From NCBI GenBank assembly GCA_003194525.1, contig NBIV01001168.1:1-21285 (forward strand): a DNA stretch of 21,285 nucleotides. Direction: 5' to 3'. Source of the DNA: Gracilariopsis chorda (Eukaryota > Rhodophyta > Florideophyceae > Gracilariales > Gracilariaceae). Under the pieces are notes generated by a model. The model made no database searches. It saw nothing but the letters and a program-made list of their open reading frames with translations, and was not told the origin of the DNA. This document shows, piece by piece, positions 7,137 to 17,797 of this stretch (the first letter of the stretch is position 1; the number at the start of each line of letters is the position of its first letter). The position numbers and the translations under genes were made by a program.

Positions 7137-8037
7137 ATGTCTCGCCGCATCACCGAAAGATGGCCGAGCATCCAGCCGAAGAGGAAGTCGAAGCAAATCC
7201 ATTTCAATCTCCAGCCGACGAGGAGAAGGATTATACCGACGATGAACTCTATGCTGTGGTGAAGCCTCATTTGGATCGCGTCTGCGCTCCTTATCGCAAG
7301 AAGATCCTTGAGGTAGATGAGAAGATCGCTCGCAGAAGCATCATCCTGGATGAACTTATGAAGCATCAGGACAACGGGACAGTGCCAAAGTCCATTGTCT
7401 TGCCCCGAATGCCTCAACTCCCGAGTTCCCAGGTTGATGAGTTTGACTCTAAGTTCAAGGACATTGCGCATGCATTCGTTACTGCTACGCTGAGTCTTGT
7501 CGTCAAAGCCCGGGCTACCGATCTAAAAGCCCTCGCTGACGAGAGAAAAGTCCTATTCACTGAAGCCACGGAGAAGCTGGAGGAGTCACTATTCGATGCG
7601 TACCACATTGCCAAACAAATGGCAGAGTCGCAAGTGACCTCCGTTCTCAACCGCTATAAGGAGTTTCTCGAATCTTCACTTGAGAAAAGCCGGCTTCAGA
7701 CTGAACTTAAGAGCTCTTTCCGACACTTCGTGGAAAATGAGAAGAAGAACGCTGACCTCCTGAAGAAAACCGCCGCCGAGGCCGACGAAGTGGAGGCTCC
7801 TGCAACTGCGGGGGTCGATCGGCTGCGGGAGGAGATGAAGCAACTTAAGAAGGACATTAGTTCTCTTAAGAATTCTCATAAACCCCCCAGAGGCAAGGGA
7901 CCCCTAAAAACCCCTAAAGGAAACCCAAAACCCCTAAAAGCCAACAACAATCTGGGGGGAAGACGAAGTCGAGAGGAAAGCCGAAGCCAAAAAACGGAAA
8001 GCGAGGCGCCGCCGGACGGGGCGCCAAGCAAAACTAA
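7137..8037 (+). pseudogene. ORF1 coiled-coil protein, unit 3 copy (frameshifted)
   Basis: The usual ATG is at 7137. A C is lost near 7153 (CACCGAAAG for CACCCGAAAG), so the open part effectively starts at the ATG at 7160, nine codons in. It then matches ORF1 until a G is lost near 7919, which sends the tail into a third frame that ends at 8069-8071. The end given is the usual stop. Confidence 0.82.
7989..8025 (+). promoter_or_regulatory. -1 frameshift signal, unit 3 copy
   Basis: AAAAAAC (7989-7995), a 9-nt spacer and the GGCGCC hairpin (8005-8010 with 8020-8025) are intact, although an upstream lesion changes which frame enters them in this copy. Confidence 0.65.
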
Positions 8038-9890
8038 ACCGTTCTCGGCTGAGGAAGCCCGGTTCCTTTGATCCGAAGGAGTTGAAGTACAACCCACCCG
8101 TAGGAATTCCCGATTCCGAAGTACCATATGACGTCAAAAAGGTACTCTCGGTTGGGGTGGGTTCATGCTCAGAACTCCACTGAAGGTATGTCTGCAAGAC
8201 ACAGTGGATCAACTTTTCAAGGAACTCGGAACTGGGCAAGGGAGAGTCGACATTCCGTCCAACATACGAGTCAAAGGAAAGCTTGAGAGAGAGATTACTC
8301 GTATGGGGATTGATCGACCTCCATCCTTGCATCTTACATTGATGCGAGGAATCCGGTACATTAAGAAGATGGACTGGGTCATCAAAGAAGCCGACAAGAA
8401 CCTTGGTCTCACGCTTATGAGCCGAGAGTTCTACGACGGTCTTGTGCAGAAGGAGATCCACGAGGTGCATTCTCCGAAGTCAGTGCCTTCCCCTTGGAAG
8501 CCTGCTCGTAACCTCCTGGTGGTTCTCGAAGTATGTCAAAAAGGACGCAATTTCAATGACGAGATCCTCCACTATGCACAAGGAGCCAAAGACCCAGCAC
8601 CCTTCTATGTACTGCCAAAGATCCACAAGCCCACGGTCAAGTCTAGACCTATCACCGCATCGCATTCATATATCACTGCGGATTTGTCTAGAAAATTGAG
8701 TACCATCCTCAACGAACTGGTACTCAAGATACCGGCTATTTCCGTTAATAGCTGGCAGACCGTGCGGCAATTGGAACAAATACGCCTCCCTACTGATTGC
8801 GTTTTCTTAACGTATGACGTGGAGAGGTGTTACCCCAGTATCGACATCAAGGACGCCATACGACTGTTAACCAAGGAGCAACCTAAGATCTTCATGGCTG
8901 ACAATGGCTTCTGGTGTCGAGTACTACAGTTCATCATGTACAACAACTACGTGACTGATGGACATGGGGTACATAGACAGTTGGTTGGCACAGCAACAGG
9001 AACAGCCGTAGCTCCTGCCTTTGCCAATCTGTACCTGTTCTATAAGTTCCGAAGGATCTTCAAGGACTTTGTCAGCAGTGTCATCATCAACCGTCGCTAC
9101 ATTGATGATGGTCTCGTGATACTGCGGAACAGAGAGGCTGCCGACCTGCTCATGCAACGACTGAACACATGTTCGAACCTACGCATGACATGGGATATCA
9201 GTGAAAAGAAGGCAGTCTATCTGGACCTGGAGATATACAAAGGGCGGAGATTCTTCTTCCACAATCTCTTGGACGTTAAGGTGTACACTAAGCCTATCTC
9301 CAAGTTCCTGTACCTCCATGGCAAGTCCAACCATCCCACGCACACGTTCACCGGTGTAGTTAAGGGCGAACTGATTCGCTATTTACGGAAACCACCGATG
9401 AACGCACGTGGAAGGCCAAGGTGGCTCACTTGTTCAGAATGTTGGCGCATCGAGGATACACTGGAAAGTATCTACGCGCTGCGCTGGATTATGTAAGCTA
9501 CCGTGACAGGGCAAAGTATCTCGAACGCGCGGAACGGGAGCCTCCTGACCTAGGATCCCTCGTGAAGTGCAGATTCCATCCACAGATGAAGAAGTATTGG
9601 CGCAGTTCCAAGCCTGGATTGAGTTTCAGCTGCCACGTCATGGAATTCGAGAGAAGTGGCCACGTACGCTCTTGTTCAAGAAGGGCGACAGTGTCAGCCG
9701 CCATGTCATCAGTGCGGTACCCTGTTTAAAGTCTGCAGACTTTAAACAGCGTGCGCATGGCCGTGCAGGAATGCGGAACGTCTACAGGGCCAACACTCGG
9801 CCCGCCGAAACCGTCAGATTCAATTATACACGTGTATTGGCACGATTTTTGGAAAAATCAAAAACGGGCACCCAGATTCAACGGTCATGA
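7995..9890 (+). pseudogene. Penelope-like RT, unit 3 copy (443-codon open stretch)
   Basis: From the internal ATG at 8165 the frame is open to 9496. Between about 8465 and 8510 three one-base losses (GAGGTG, a four-C tract, CTCGTAACC) cancel, giving about 15 altered residues just before the LEVCQKG segment. All RT blocks from LPKIHKP through YIDD (followed by Gly, 9110-9112) to the SNHPTHTFTG block are in frame. A lost C near 9392 then breaks the C-terminal part, and further losses occur near 9603, 9800, 9833 and 9868. The original stop is 9888-9890. Confidence 0.85.
9722..9749 (+). repeat. Perfect 28-nt palindrome in RT 3' end, unit 3
   Basis: It is identical to the unit 2 copy. Confidence 0.9.
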
Positions 9891-10093
9891 CAGTTTCGTA
9901 ACGGACAAGTTGTCACAGCCTACACGCCTTTTTGTAACGGTATTGTTGCCGATAACGTGTGGTTACGTGACAAACGGTCATGATGTTTACAGATAGACGT
10001 AACGGATCCTCCTGATCCCCTCCGTAGAAACCTGCGTAGAAACTGCTGGATGCAGCGTAGAAAAGGATAGAGCAGTGCTAGGTATCTGGAGGA

Positions 10094-10101
10094 TATATAA
10101 G
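10094..10101 (+). promoter_or_regulatory. TATA box
   Basis: TATATAAG lies 61 nt upstream of the hammerhead. Confidence 0.6.
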
Positions 10102-10154
10102 GAGTGCCAGACTCCCCTCTGGCCATCTCCTTCCCTCCTCACCCCAACAACCAA

Positions 10155-10190
10155 GGCACTGAGGAGTCGTAAAGACGAAAGCGCTCTGCC
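10155..10190 (+). ncRNA. Type I hammerhead ribozyme (copy 4)
   Basis: The core and stems are complete. The predicted cut is after 10186. Confidence 0.92.
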
Positions 10191-10383
10191 AACCTTTCCC
10201 TCTTTCCCTTCTTCCCCCCCTTCCCTGCTGCTCCCCCTCATTTTCCGAGGACTCTAAGTCCTTAAGCCGTCTCTCTCTCCCCTTATGCTCCCTGCGCGAC
10301 GCCGCACACCCTCAACCCCCTAAAAAGGAAAAAACCCCTAATCGCCGTGGGTAGTTGCCGTCGCCGATCAAGTCTCTTTCACC

Positions 10384-11281
10384 ATGTCTCGCCGCATCAC
10401 CCGAAGATGGCCGAGCATCCAGCCGAAGAGGAAGTCGAAGCAAATCCATTTCAATCTCCAGCCGACGAGGAGAAGGATTATACCGACGATGAACTCTATG
10501 CTGTGGTGAAGCCTCATTTGGATCGCGTCTGCGCTCCTTATCGCAAGAAGATCCTTGAGGTAGATGAGAAGATCGCTCGCAGAAGCATCATCCTGGATGA
10601 ACTTATGAAGCATCAGGACAACGGGACAGTGCCAAAGTCCATTGTCTTGCCCCGAATGCCTCAACTCCCGAGTTCCCAGGTTGATGAGTTTGACTCTAAG
10701 TTCAAGGACATTGCGCATGCATTCGTTACTGCTACGCTGAGTCTTGTCGTCAAAGCCCGGGCTACCGATCTAAAAGCCCTCGCTGACGAGAGAAAAGTCC
10801 TATTCACTGAAGCCACGGAGAAGCTGGAGGAGTCACTATTCGATGCGTACCACATTGCCAAACAAATGGCAGAGTCGCAAGTGACCTCCGTTCTCAACCG
10901 CTATAAGGAGTTTCTCGAATCTTCACTTGAGAAAAGCCGGCTTCAGACTGAACTTAAGAGCTCTTTCCGACACTTCGTGGAAAATGAGAAGAAGAACGCT
11001 GACCTCCTGAAGAAAACCGCCGCCGAGGCCGACGAAGTGGAGGCTCCTGCAACTGCGGGGGTCGATCGGCTGCGGGAGGAGATGAAGCAACTTAAGAAGG
11101 ACATTAGTTCTCTTAAGAATTCTCATAAACCCCCAGAGGCAAGGGACCCCTAAAAACCCCTAAAGGGAAACCCAAAACCCTAAAGCCAACAACAATCTGG
11201 GGGAAGACGAAGTCGAGAGGAAAGCCGAAGCCAAAAAACGGAAAGCGAGGCGCCGCCGGACGGGGCGCCAAGCAAAACTAA
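10384..11281 (+). pseudogene. ORF1 coiled-coil protein, unit 4 copy (frameshifted)
   Basis: An A is lost near 10403 (CCGAAGATGG), so the normal start no longer reads the protein; a different upstream ATG at 10347 happens to be in frame. The body matches ORF1 to the tail, where a lost C near 11131 gives a stop at 11151-11153. The tail also lacks a C and an A near 11180. Confidence 0.82.
11233..11269 (+). promoter_or_regulatory. -1 frameshift signal, unit 4 copy
   Basis: AAAAAAC (11233-11239), a 9-nt spacer, and GGCGCC 11249-11254 with GGCGCC 11264-11269. All parts are intact. Confidence 0.68.
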
Positions 11282-13141
11282 ACCGTTCTCGGCTGAGGAA
11301 GCCCGGTTCCTTTGATCCGAAGGAGTTGAAGTACAACCCACCCGTAGGAATTCCCGATTCCGAAGTACCATATGACGTCAAAAAGGTACTCTCGGTTGGG
11401 GTGGGTTCATGCTCAGAACTCCACTGAAGGTATGTCTGCAAGACACAGTGGATCAACTTTTCAAGGAACTCGGAACTGGGCAAGGGAGAGTCGACATTCC
11501 GTCCAACATACGAGTCAAAGGAAAGCTTGAGAGAGAGATTACTCGTATGGGGATTGATCGACCTCCATCCTTGCATCTTACATTGATGCGAGGAATCCGG
11601 TACATTAAGAAGATGGACTGGGTCATCAAAGAAGCCGACAAGAACCTTGGTCTCACGCTTATGAGCCGAGAGTTCTACGACGGTCTTGTGCAGAAGGAGA
11701 TCCACGAGGGTGCATTCTCCGAAGTCAGTGCCTTCCCCTTGGAAGCCTGCTCGGTAACCTCCTGGTGGTTCTCGAAGTATGTCAAAAAGGACGCAATTTC
11801 AATGACGAGATCCTCCACTATGCACAAGGAGCCAAAGACCCAGCACCCTTCTATGTACTGCCAAAGATCCACAAGCCCACGGTCAAGTCTAGACCTATCA
11901 CCGCATCGCATTCATATATCACTGCGGATTTGTCTAGAAAATTGAGTACCATCCTCAACGAACTGGTACTCAAGATACCGGCTATTTCCGTTAATAGCTG
12001 GCAGACCGTGCGGCAATTGGAACAAATACGCCTCCCTACTGATTGCGTTTTCTTAACGTATGACGTGGAGAGGTGTTACCCCAGTATCGACATCAAGGAC
12101 GCCATACGACTGTTAACCAAGGAGCAACCTAAGATCTTCATGGCTGACAATGGCTTCTGGTGTCGAGTACTACAGTTCATCATGTACAACAACTACGTGA
12201 CTGATGGACATGGGGTACATAGACAGTTGGTTGGCACAGCAACAGGAACAGCCGTAGCTCCTGCCTTTGCCAATCTGTACCTGTTCTATAAGTTCCGAAG
12301 GATCTTCAAGGACTTTGTCAGCAGTGTCATCATCAACCGTCGCTACATTGATGATGCTCTCGTGATACTGCGGAACAGAGAGGCTGCCGACCTGCTCATG
12401 CAACGACTGAACACATGTTCGAACCTACGCATGACATGGGATATCAGTGAAAAGAAGGCAGTCTATCTGGACCTGGAGATATACAAAGGGCGGAGATTCT
12501 TCTTCCACAATCTCTTGGACGTTAAGGTGTACACTAAGCCTATCTCCAAGTTCCTGTACCTCCATGGCAAGTCCAACCATCCCACGCACACGTTCACCGG
12601 TGTAGTTAAGGGCGAACTGATTCGCTATTTACGGAACACCACCGATGAACGCACGTGGAAGGCCAAGGTGGCTCACTTGTTCAGAATGTTGGCGCATCGA
12701 GGATACACTGGAAAGTATCTACGCGCTGCGCTGGATTATGTAAGCTACCGTGACAGGGCAAAGTATCTCGAACGCGCGGAACGGGAGCCTCCTGACCTAG
12801 GATCCCTCGTGAAGTGCAGATTCCATCCACAGATGAAGAAGTATTGGCGCCAGTTCCAAGCCTGGATTGAGTTTCAGCTGCCACGTCATGGAATTCGAGA
12901 GAAGTGGCCACGTACGCTCTTGTTCAAGAAGGGCGACAGTGTCAGCCGCCATGTCATCAGTGCGGTACCCTGTTTAAAGTCTGCAGACTTTAAACAGCGT
13001 GCGCATGGCCGTGCAGGAATGCGGAACGTCTACAGGGCCAACACTCGGGCCCGCCGAAACCGTCAGATTCAATTATACACGTCGTATTGGCACGATTTTT
13101 GGAAAAATCAAAAACGGGCCACCCAGATTCAACGGTCATGA
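11239..13141 (+). pseudogene. Penelope-like RT, unit 4 copy (two single-base lesions)
   Basis: A G is missing before the internal ATG at 11409. From that ATG the frame is open to the four-C tract at 11735-11738, where the loss of one C shifts it. The remaining frame, from 11765 or earlier, is open to TGA 13139-13141 and holds every catalytic block in order: LPKIHKP, YDVERCYPSID (motif A), GTATGTAVAP (motif B), YIDD followed by Ala (12344-12358, motif C), VYLDLEIYKG, the KPISKFLYL...SNHP block and the RGYTGKYL block. The last 150 residues are basic and aromatic-rich with no GIY-YIG motif. Confidence 0.88.
12970..12997 (+). repeat. Perfect 28-nt palindrome in RT 3' end, unit 4
   Basis: Two exact 14-nt arms are centred on TG/CA. 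It is in the open RT frame and encodes part of a VPCLKSADFKQR segment. Confidence 0.92.
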
Positions 13142-13348
13142 CAGTTTCGTAACGGACAAGTTGTCACAGCCTACACGCCTTTTTGTAACGGTATTGTTGC
13201 CGATAACGTGGTGGTTACGTGACAAACGGTCATGATGTTTACAGATAGACGTAACGGATCCTCCTGGATCCCCCTCCGTAGAAACCTGCGTAGAAACTGC
13301 TGGATGCAGCGTAGAAAAGGATAGAGCAGTGCTAGGGTATCTGGAGGA

Positions 13349-13356
13349 TATATAAG
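13349..13356 (+). promoter_or_regulatory. TATA box
   Basis: TATATAAG lies 61 nt upstream of the hammerhead. Confidence 0.6.
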
Positions 13357-13409
13357 GAGTGCCAGACTCCCCTCTGGCCATCTCCTTCCCTCCTCACCCC
13401 AACAACCAA

Positions 13410-13444
13410 GGCACTGAGGAGTCGTAAAGACGAAAGCGCTCTGC
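13410..13444 (+). ncRNA. Type I hammerhead ribozyme (copy 5, one base short in stem I)
   Basis: The catalytic core is complete and the predicted cut is after 13441. The 3' strand of stem I reads TGC then A instead of TGCC, leaving three pairs. If real, this would weaken the copy; a single lost C in a CC run is also a common sequencing error. Confidence 0.85.
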
Positions 13445-13637
13445 AACCTTTCCCTCTTTCCCTTCTTCCCCCCCTTCCCTGCTGCTCCCCCTCATTTTCC
13501 GAGGACTCTAAGTCCTTAAGCCGTCTCTCTCTCCCCCTTATGCCCCTGCGCGACGCCGCACACCCTCAACCCCCTAAAAAGGAAAAAACCCCTAATCGCC
13601 GTGGGTAGTTGCCGTCGCCGATCAAGTCTCTTTCACC

Positions 13638-14539
13638 ATGTCTCGCCGCATCACCCGAAAGATGGCCGAGCATCCAGCCGAAGAGGAAGTCGAAGCAAAT
13701 CCATTTCAATCTCCAGCCGACGAGGAGAAGGATTATACCGACGATGAACTCTATGCTGTGGTGAAGCCTCATTTGGATCGCGTCTGCGCTCCTTATCGCA
13801 AGAAGATCCTTGAGGTAGATGAGAAGATCGCTCGCAGAAGCATCATCCTGGATGAACTTATGAAGCATCAGGACAACGGACAGTGCCAAAGTCCATTGTC
13901 TTGCCCCGAATGCCTCAACTCCCGAGTTCCCAGGTTGATGAGTTTGACTCTAAGTTCAAGGACATTGCGCATGCATTCGTTACTGCTACGCTGAGTCTTG
14001 TCGTCAAAGCCGGGCTACCGATCTAAAAGCCCTCGCTGACGAGAGAAAAGTCCTATTCACTGAAGCCACGGAGAAGCTGGAGGAGTCACTATTCGATGCG
14101 TACCACATTGCCAAACAAATGGCAGAGTCGCAAGTGACCTCCGTTCTCAACCGCTATAAGGAGTTTCTCGAATCTTCACTTGAGAAAAGCCGGCTTCAGA
14201 CTGAACTTAAGAGCTCTTTCCGACACTTCGTGGAAAATGAGAAGAAGAACGCTGACCTCCTGAAGAAAACCGCCGCCGAGGCCGACGAAGTGGAGGCTCC
14301 TGCAACTGCGGGGGTCGATCGGCTGCGGGAGGAGATGAAGCAACTTAAGAAGGACATTAGTTCTCTTAAGAATTCTCATAAACCCCCCAGAGGCAAGGGA
14401 CCCCTAAAAAACCCCTAAAGGGAAACCCAAAACCCCTAAAAGCCAACAACAATCTGGGGGGAAGACGAAGTCGAGAGGAAAGCCGAAGCCAAAAAACGGA
14501 AAGCGAGGCGCCGCCGGACGGGGCGCCAAGCAAAACTAA
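13638..14539 (+). pseudogene. ORF1 coiled-coil protein, unit 5 copy (frameshifted)
   Basis: The start and first 80 codons are intact. A G is lost near 13879 and a C near 14010, so the segment between them is out of frame and the first frame ends at 13992-13994. From 14119 the ORF1 frame is open again until an extra A near 14405-14410 ends it at 14416-14418. The end given is the usual stop. Confidence 0.82.
14491..14527 (+). promoter_or_regulatory. -1 frameshift signal, unit 5 copy
   Basis: AAAAAAC (14491-14497), a 9-nt spacer, and GGCGCC 14507-14512 with GGCGCC 14522-14527. All parts are intact, and the RT frame downstream is open for about 165 codons before its only lesion. Confidence 0.7.
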
Positions 14540-16400
14540 ACCGTTCTCGGCTGAGGAAGCCCGGTTCCTTTGATCCGAAGGAGTTGAAGTACAACCCACC
14601 CGTAGGAATTCCCGATTCCGAAGTACCATATGACGTCAAAAAGGTACTCTCGGTTGGGGGTGGGTTCATGCTCAGAACTCCACTGAAGGTATGTCTGCAA
14701 GACACAGTGGATCAACTTTTCAAGGAACTCGGAACTGGGCAAGGGAGAGTCGACATTCCGTCCAACATACGAGTCAAAGGAAAGCTTGAGAGAGAGATTA
14801 CTCGTATGGGGATTGATCGACCTCCATCCTTGCATCTTACATTGATGCGAGGAATCCGGTACATTAAGAAGATGGACTGGGTCATCAAAGAAGCCGACAA
14901 GAACCTTGGTCTCACGCTTATGAGCCGAGAGTTCTACGACGGTCTTGTGCAGAAGGAGATCCACGAGGGTGCATTCTCCGAAGTCAGTGCCTTCCCCTTG
15001 GAAGCCTGCTCGGTAACCTCCTGGTGGTTCTCGAAGTATGTCAAAAAGGACGCAATTTCAATGACGAGATCCTCCACTATGCACAAGGAGCCAAAGACCC
15101 AGCACCCTTCTATGTACTGCCAAAGATCCACAAGCCCACGGTCAAGTCTAGACCTATCACCGCATCGCATTCATATATCACTGCGGATTTGTCTAGAAAA
15201 TTGAGTACCATCCTCAACGAACTGGTACTCAAGATACCGGCTATTTCCGTTAATAGCTGGCAGACCGTGCGGCAATTGGAACAAATACGCCTCCCTACTG
15301 ATTGCGTTTTCTTAACGTATGACGTGGAGAGGTGTTACCCCAGTATCGACATCAAGGACGCCATACGACTGTTAACCAAGGAGCAACCTAAGATCTTCAT
15401 GGCTGACAATGGCTTCTGGTGTCGAGTACTACAGTTCATCATGTACAACAACTACGTGACTGATGGACATGGGGTACATAGACAGTTGGTTGGCACAGCA
15501 ACAGGAACAGCCGTAGCTCCTGCCTTTGCCAATCTGTACCTGTTCTATAAGTTCCGAAGGATCTTCAAGGACTTTGTCAGCAGTGTCATCATCAACCGTC
15601 GCTACATTGATGATGCTCTCGTGATACTGCGGAACAGAGAGGCTGCCGACCTGCTCATGCAACGACTGAACACATGTTCGAACCTACGCATGACATGGGA
15701 TATCAGTGAAAAGAAGGCAGTCTATCTGGACCTGGAGATATACAAAGGGCGGAGATTCTTCTTCCACAATCTCTTGGACGTTAAGGTGTACACTAAGCCT
15801 ATCTCCAAGTTCCTGTACCTCCATGGCAAGTCCAACCATCCCACGCACACGTTCACCGGTGTAGTTAAGGGCGAACTGATTCGCTATTTACGGAACACCA
15901 CCGATGAACGCACGTGGAAGGCCAAGGTGGCTCACTTGTTCAGAATGTTGGCGCATCGAGGATACACTGGAAAGTATCTACGCGCTGCGCTGGATTATGT
16001 AAGCTACCGTGACAGGGCAAAGTATCTCGAACGCGCGGAACGGGAGCCTCCTGACCTAGGATCCCTCGTGAAGTGCAGATTCCATCCACAGATGAAGAAG
16101 TATTGGCGCCAGTTCCAAGCCTGGATTGAGTTTCAGCTGCCACGTCATGGAATTCGAGAGAAGTGGCCACGTACGCTCTTGTTCAAGAAGGGCGACAGTG
16201 TCAGCCGCCATGTCATCAGTGCGGTACCCTGTTTAAAGTCTGCAGACTTTAAACAGCGTGCGCATGGCCGTGCAGGAATGCGGAACGTCTACAGGGCCAA
16301 CACTCGGGCCCGCCGAAACCGTCAGATTCAATTATACACGTCGTATTGGCACGATTTTTGGAAAAATCAAAAACGGGCCACCCAGATTCAACGGTCATGA
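14497..16400 (+). pseudogene. Penelope-like RT, unit 5 copy (one lesion; best copy)
   Basis: The RNA-directed DNA polymerase of the element. Read from the frameshift site it would be about 634 residues, or about 577 from the internal ATG at 14668. In order: a basic N-terminal extension, the KEADKNLGLTLM block, LPKIHKP (15117-15137), motif A Asp in YDVERCY (15321-15323), GTATGTAVAP (about 15490-15520), YIDD (15603-15614) then Ala, VYLDLEIYKG, KPISKFLYL...SNHP (about 15795-15842) and RGYTGKYL (about 15957-15980), ending at TGA 16398-16400. LPKIHKP and the SNHP/RGY blocks mark the Penelope-like family. No GIY-YIG endonuclease follows. The only break is a four-C tract (14994-14997) where five Cs are needed. 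It could be a real null allele or a homopolymer error. Confidence 0.9.
16229..16256 (+). repeat. Perfect 28-nt palindrome in RT 3' end, unit 5
   Basis: It is identical to the unit 4 copy and lies in the open RT frame. Confidence 0.92.
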
Positions 16401-16607
16401 CAGTTTCGTAACGGACAAGTTGTCACAGCCTACACGCCTTTTTGTAACGGTATTGTTGCCGATAACGTGGTGGTTACGTGACAAACGGTCATGATGTTTA
16501 CAGATAGACGTAACGGATCCTCCTGGATCCCCCTCCGTAGAAACCTGCGTAGAAACTGCTGGATGCAGCGTAGAAAAGGATAGAGCAGTGCTAGGGTATC
16601 TGGAGGA

Positions 16608-16615
16608 TATATAAG
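16608..16615 (+). promoter_or_regulatory. TATA box
   Basis: TATATAAG lies 61 nt upstream of the hammerhead. Confidence 0.6.
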
Positions 16616-16668
16616 GAGTGCCAGACTCCCCTCTGGCCATCTCCTTCCCTCCTCACCCCAACAACCAA

Positions 16669-16704
16669 GGCACTGAGGAGTCGTAAAGACGAAAGCGCTC
16701 TGCC
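16669..16704 (+). ncRNA. Type I hammerhead ribozyme (copy 6)
   Basis: The core and stems are complete. The predicted cut is after 16700. Confidence 0.92.
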
Positions 16705-16897
16705 AACCTTTCCCTCTTTCCCTTCCCCCCCCTTCCCTGCTGCTCCCCCTCATTTTCCGAGGACTCTAAGTCCTTAAGCCGTCTCTCTCTCCCCCTTATG
16801 CTCCCTGCGCGACGCCGCACACCCTCAACCCCCTAAAAAGGAAAAAACCCCTAATCGCCGTGGGGTAGTTGCCGTCGCCGATCAAGTCTCTTTCACC

Positions 16898-17797
16898 ATG
16901 TCTCGCCGCATCACCCGAAAGATGGCCGAGCATCCAGCCGAAGAGGAAGTCGAAGCAAATCCATTTCAATCTCCAGCCGACGAGGAGAAGGATTATACCG
17001 ACGATGAACTCTATGCTGTGGTGAAGCCTCATTTGGATCGCGTCTGCGCTCCTTATCGCAAGAAGATCCTTGAGGTAGATGAGAAGATCGCTCGCAGAAG
17101 CATCATCCTGGATGAACTTATGAAGCATCAGGACAACGGGACAGTGCCAAAGTCCATTGTCTTGCCCCGAATGCCTCAACTCCCGAGTTCCCAGGTTGAT
17201 GAGTTTGACTCTAAGTTCAAGGACATTGCGCATGCATTCGTTACTGCTACGCTGAGTCTTGTCGTCAAAGCCCGGGCTACCGATCTAAAAGCCCTCGCTG
17301 ACGAGAGAAAAGTCCTATTCACTGAAGCCACGGAGAAGCTGGAGGAGTCACTATTCGATGCGTACCACATTGCCAAACAAATGGCAGAGTCGCAAGTGAC
17401 CTCCGTTCTCAACCGCTATAAGGAGTTTCTCGAATCTTCACTTGAGAAAAGCCGGCTTCAGACTGAACTTAAGAGCTCTTTCCGACACTTCGTGGAAAAT
17501 GAGAAGAAGAACGCTGACCTCCTGAAGAAAACCGCCGCCGAGGCCGACGAAGTGGAGGCTCCTGCAACTGCGGGGGTCGATCGGCTGCGGAGGAGATGAA
17601 GCAACTTAAGAAGGACATTAGTTCTCTTAAGAATTCTCATAAACCCCCCAGAGGCAAGGGACCCCTAAAAACCCCTAAAGGGAAACCCAAAACCCCTAAA
17701 GCCAACAACAATCTGGGGGGAAGACGAAGTCGAGAGGAAAGCCGAAGCCAAAAACGGAAAGCGAGGCGCCGCCGGACGGGGCGCCAAGCAAAACTAA
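16898..17797 (+). pseudogene. ORF1 coiled-coil protein, unit 6 copy (tail lesions)
   Basis: Residues 1-230 are intact. A lost G near 17588 gives a stop at 17597-17599. The ORF1 frame reopens at the ATG at 17596 and runs through the basic tail, where an A is lost near 17698 and another in the slippery run (17750-17754). These two losses put the reading into the RT frame, so this copy reads directly from the tail into the RT. Confidence 0.82.
17750..17785 (+). promoter_or_regulatory. -1 frameshift signal, unit 6 copy (A run one base short)
   Basis: Only five As precede the C, so the canonical heptamer is missing. The GGCGCC hairpin downstream (17765-17770 with 17780-17785) is unchanged. A one-base loss in an A6 run may be a sequencing error. 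Confidence 0.55.

Larger units (their letters stand above)
6938..10186 (+). mobile_element. PLE unit 3
   Basis: A complete unit and the shortest, 3249 nt. ORF1 has a one-base deletion just after its start and another in the tail. The RT is open for 443 codons from its internal ATG because three one-base deletions between about 8465 and 8510 cancel out. It carries YIDD-Gly. Confidence 0.94.
9891..10383 (+). promoter_or_regulatory. Non-coding leader before unit 4 ORF1
   Basis: The order of parts is unchanged. Single bases are lost in the G and C runs near 9958, 10014, 10081 and 10350. The upstream ORF is intact at 10285-10323. Confidence 0.8.
10187..13441 (+). mobile_element. PLE unit 4
   Basis: A complete unit of 3255 nt. 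The downstream part of the RT is open for 458 codons to the stop. Lesions are one-base deletions at the start of ORF1, in its tail, in the G run before the RT ATG, and in the C tract at 11735-11738. It carries YIDD-Ala. Confidence 0.94.
13142..13637 (+). promoter_or_regulatory. Non-coding leader before unit 5 ORF1
   Basis: It has the same parts as the other leaders. The upstream ORF is shifted by a two-base change near 13543 (TATGCCCCTG for TATGCTCCCTG), and one C of the ribozyme stem I is missing. Confidence 0.8.
13442..16700 (+). mobile_element. PLE unit 5 (best RT frame)
   Basis: A complete unit and the longest, 3259 nt. From the slippery site to the RT stop only one lesion separates the copy from a continuous frame: the four-C tract at 14994-14997. 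ORF1 has three indels. The hammerhead at the left end has lost one C of stem I. It carries YIDD-Ala. Confidence 0.94.
16401..16897 (+). promoter_or_regulatory. Non-coding leader before unit 6 ORF1
   Basis: All parts are present. The pyrimidine tract is three bases shorter near 16724-16733. The upstream ORF is intact at 16798-16836. Confidence 0.8.

Noticed and set aside
7160..8071. A 303-codon ORF in unit 3 with a different C-terminus as a variant ORF1
   Set aside because: The different tail results from one lost G near 7919 that shifts into the third frame; all other units keep the basic tail.
12199..12210. CTGATGG on the plus strand within the RT as a second ribozyme
   Set aside because: The core needs CTGANGA; here the last core A is G and no GAAA with stems follows.
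12945..12962. A CTGATGA word on the minus strand (TCATCAG on +), a possible antisense hammerhead
   Set aside because: No GAAA, stem II or cut site follows on the minus strand; it is part of the RT coding region.
11765..13141. Group II intron, retron or diversity-generating RT
   Set aside because: LPKIHKP, YIDD and the SNHP/RGY blocks are Penelope-like. There is no intron domain V/VI, msr/msd or variable repeat, and the TATA box with hammerhead points to a eukaryotic element.
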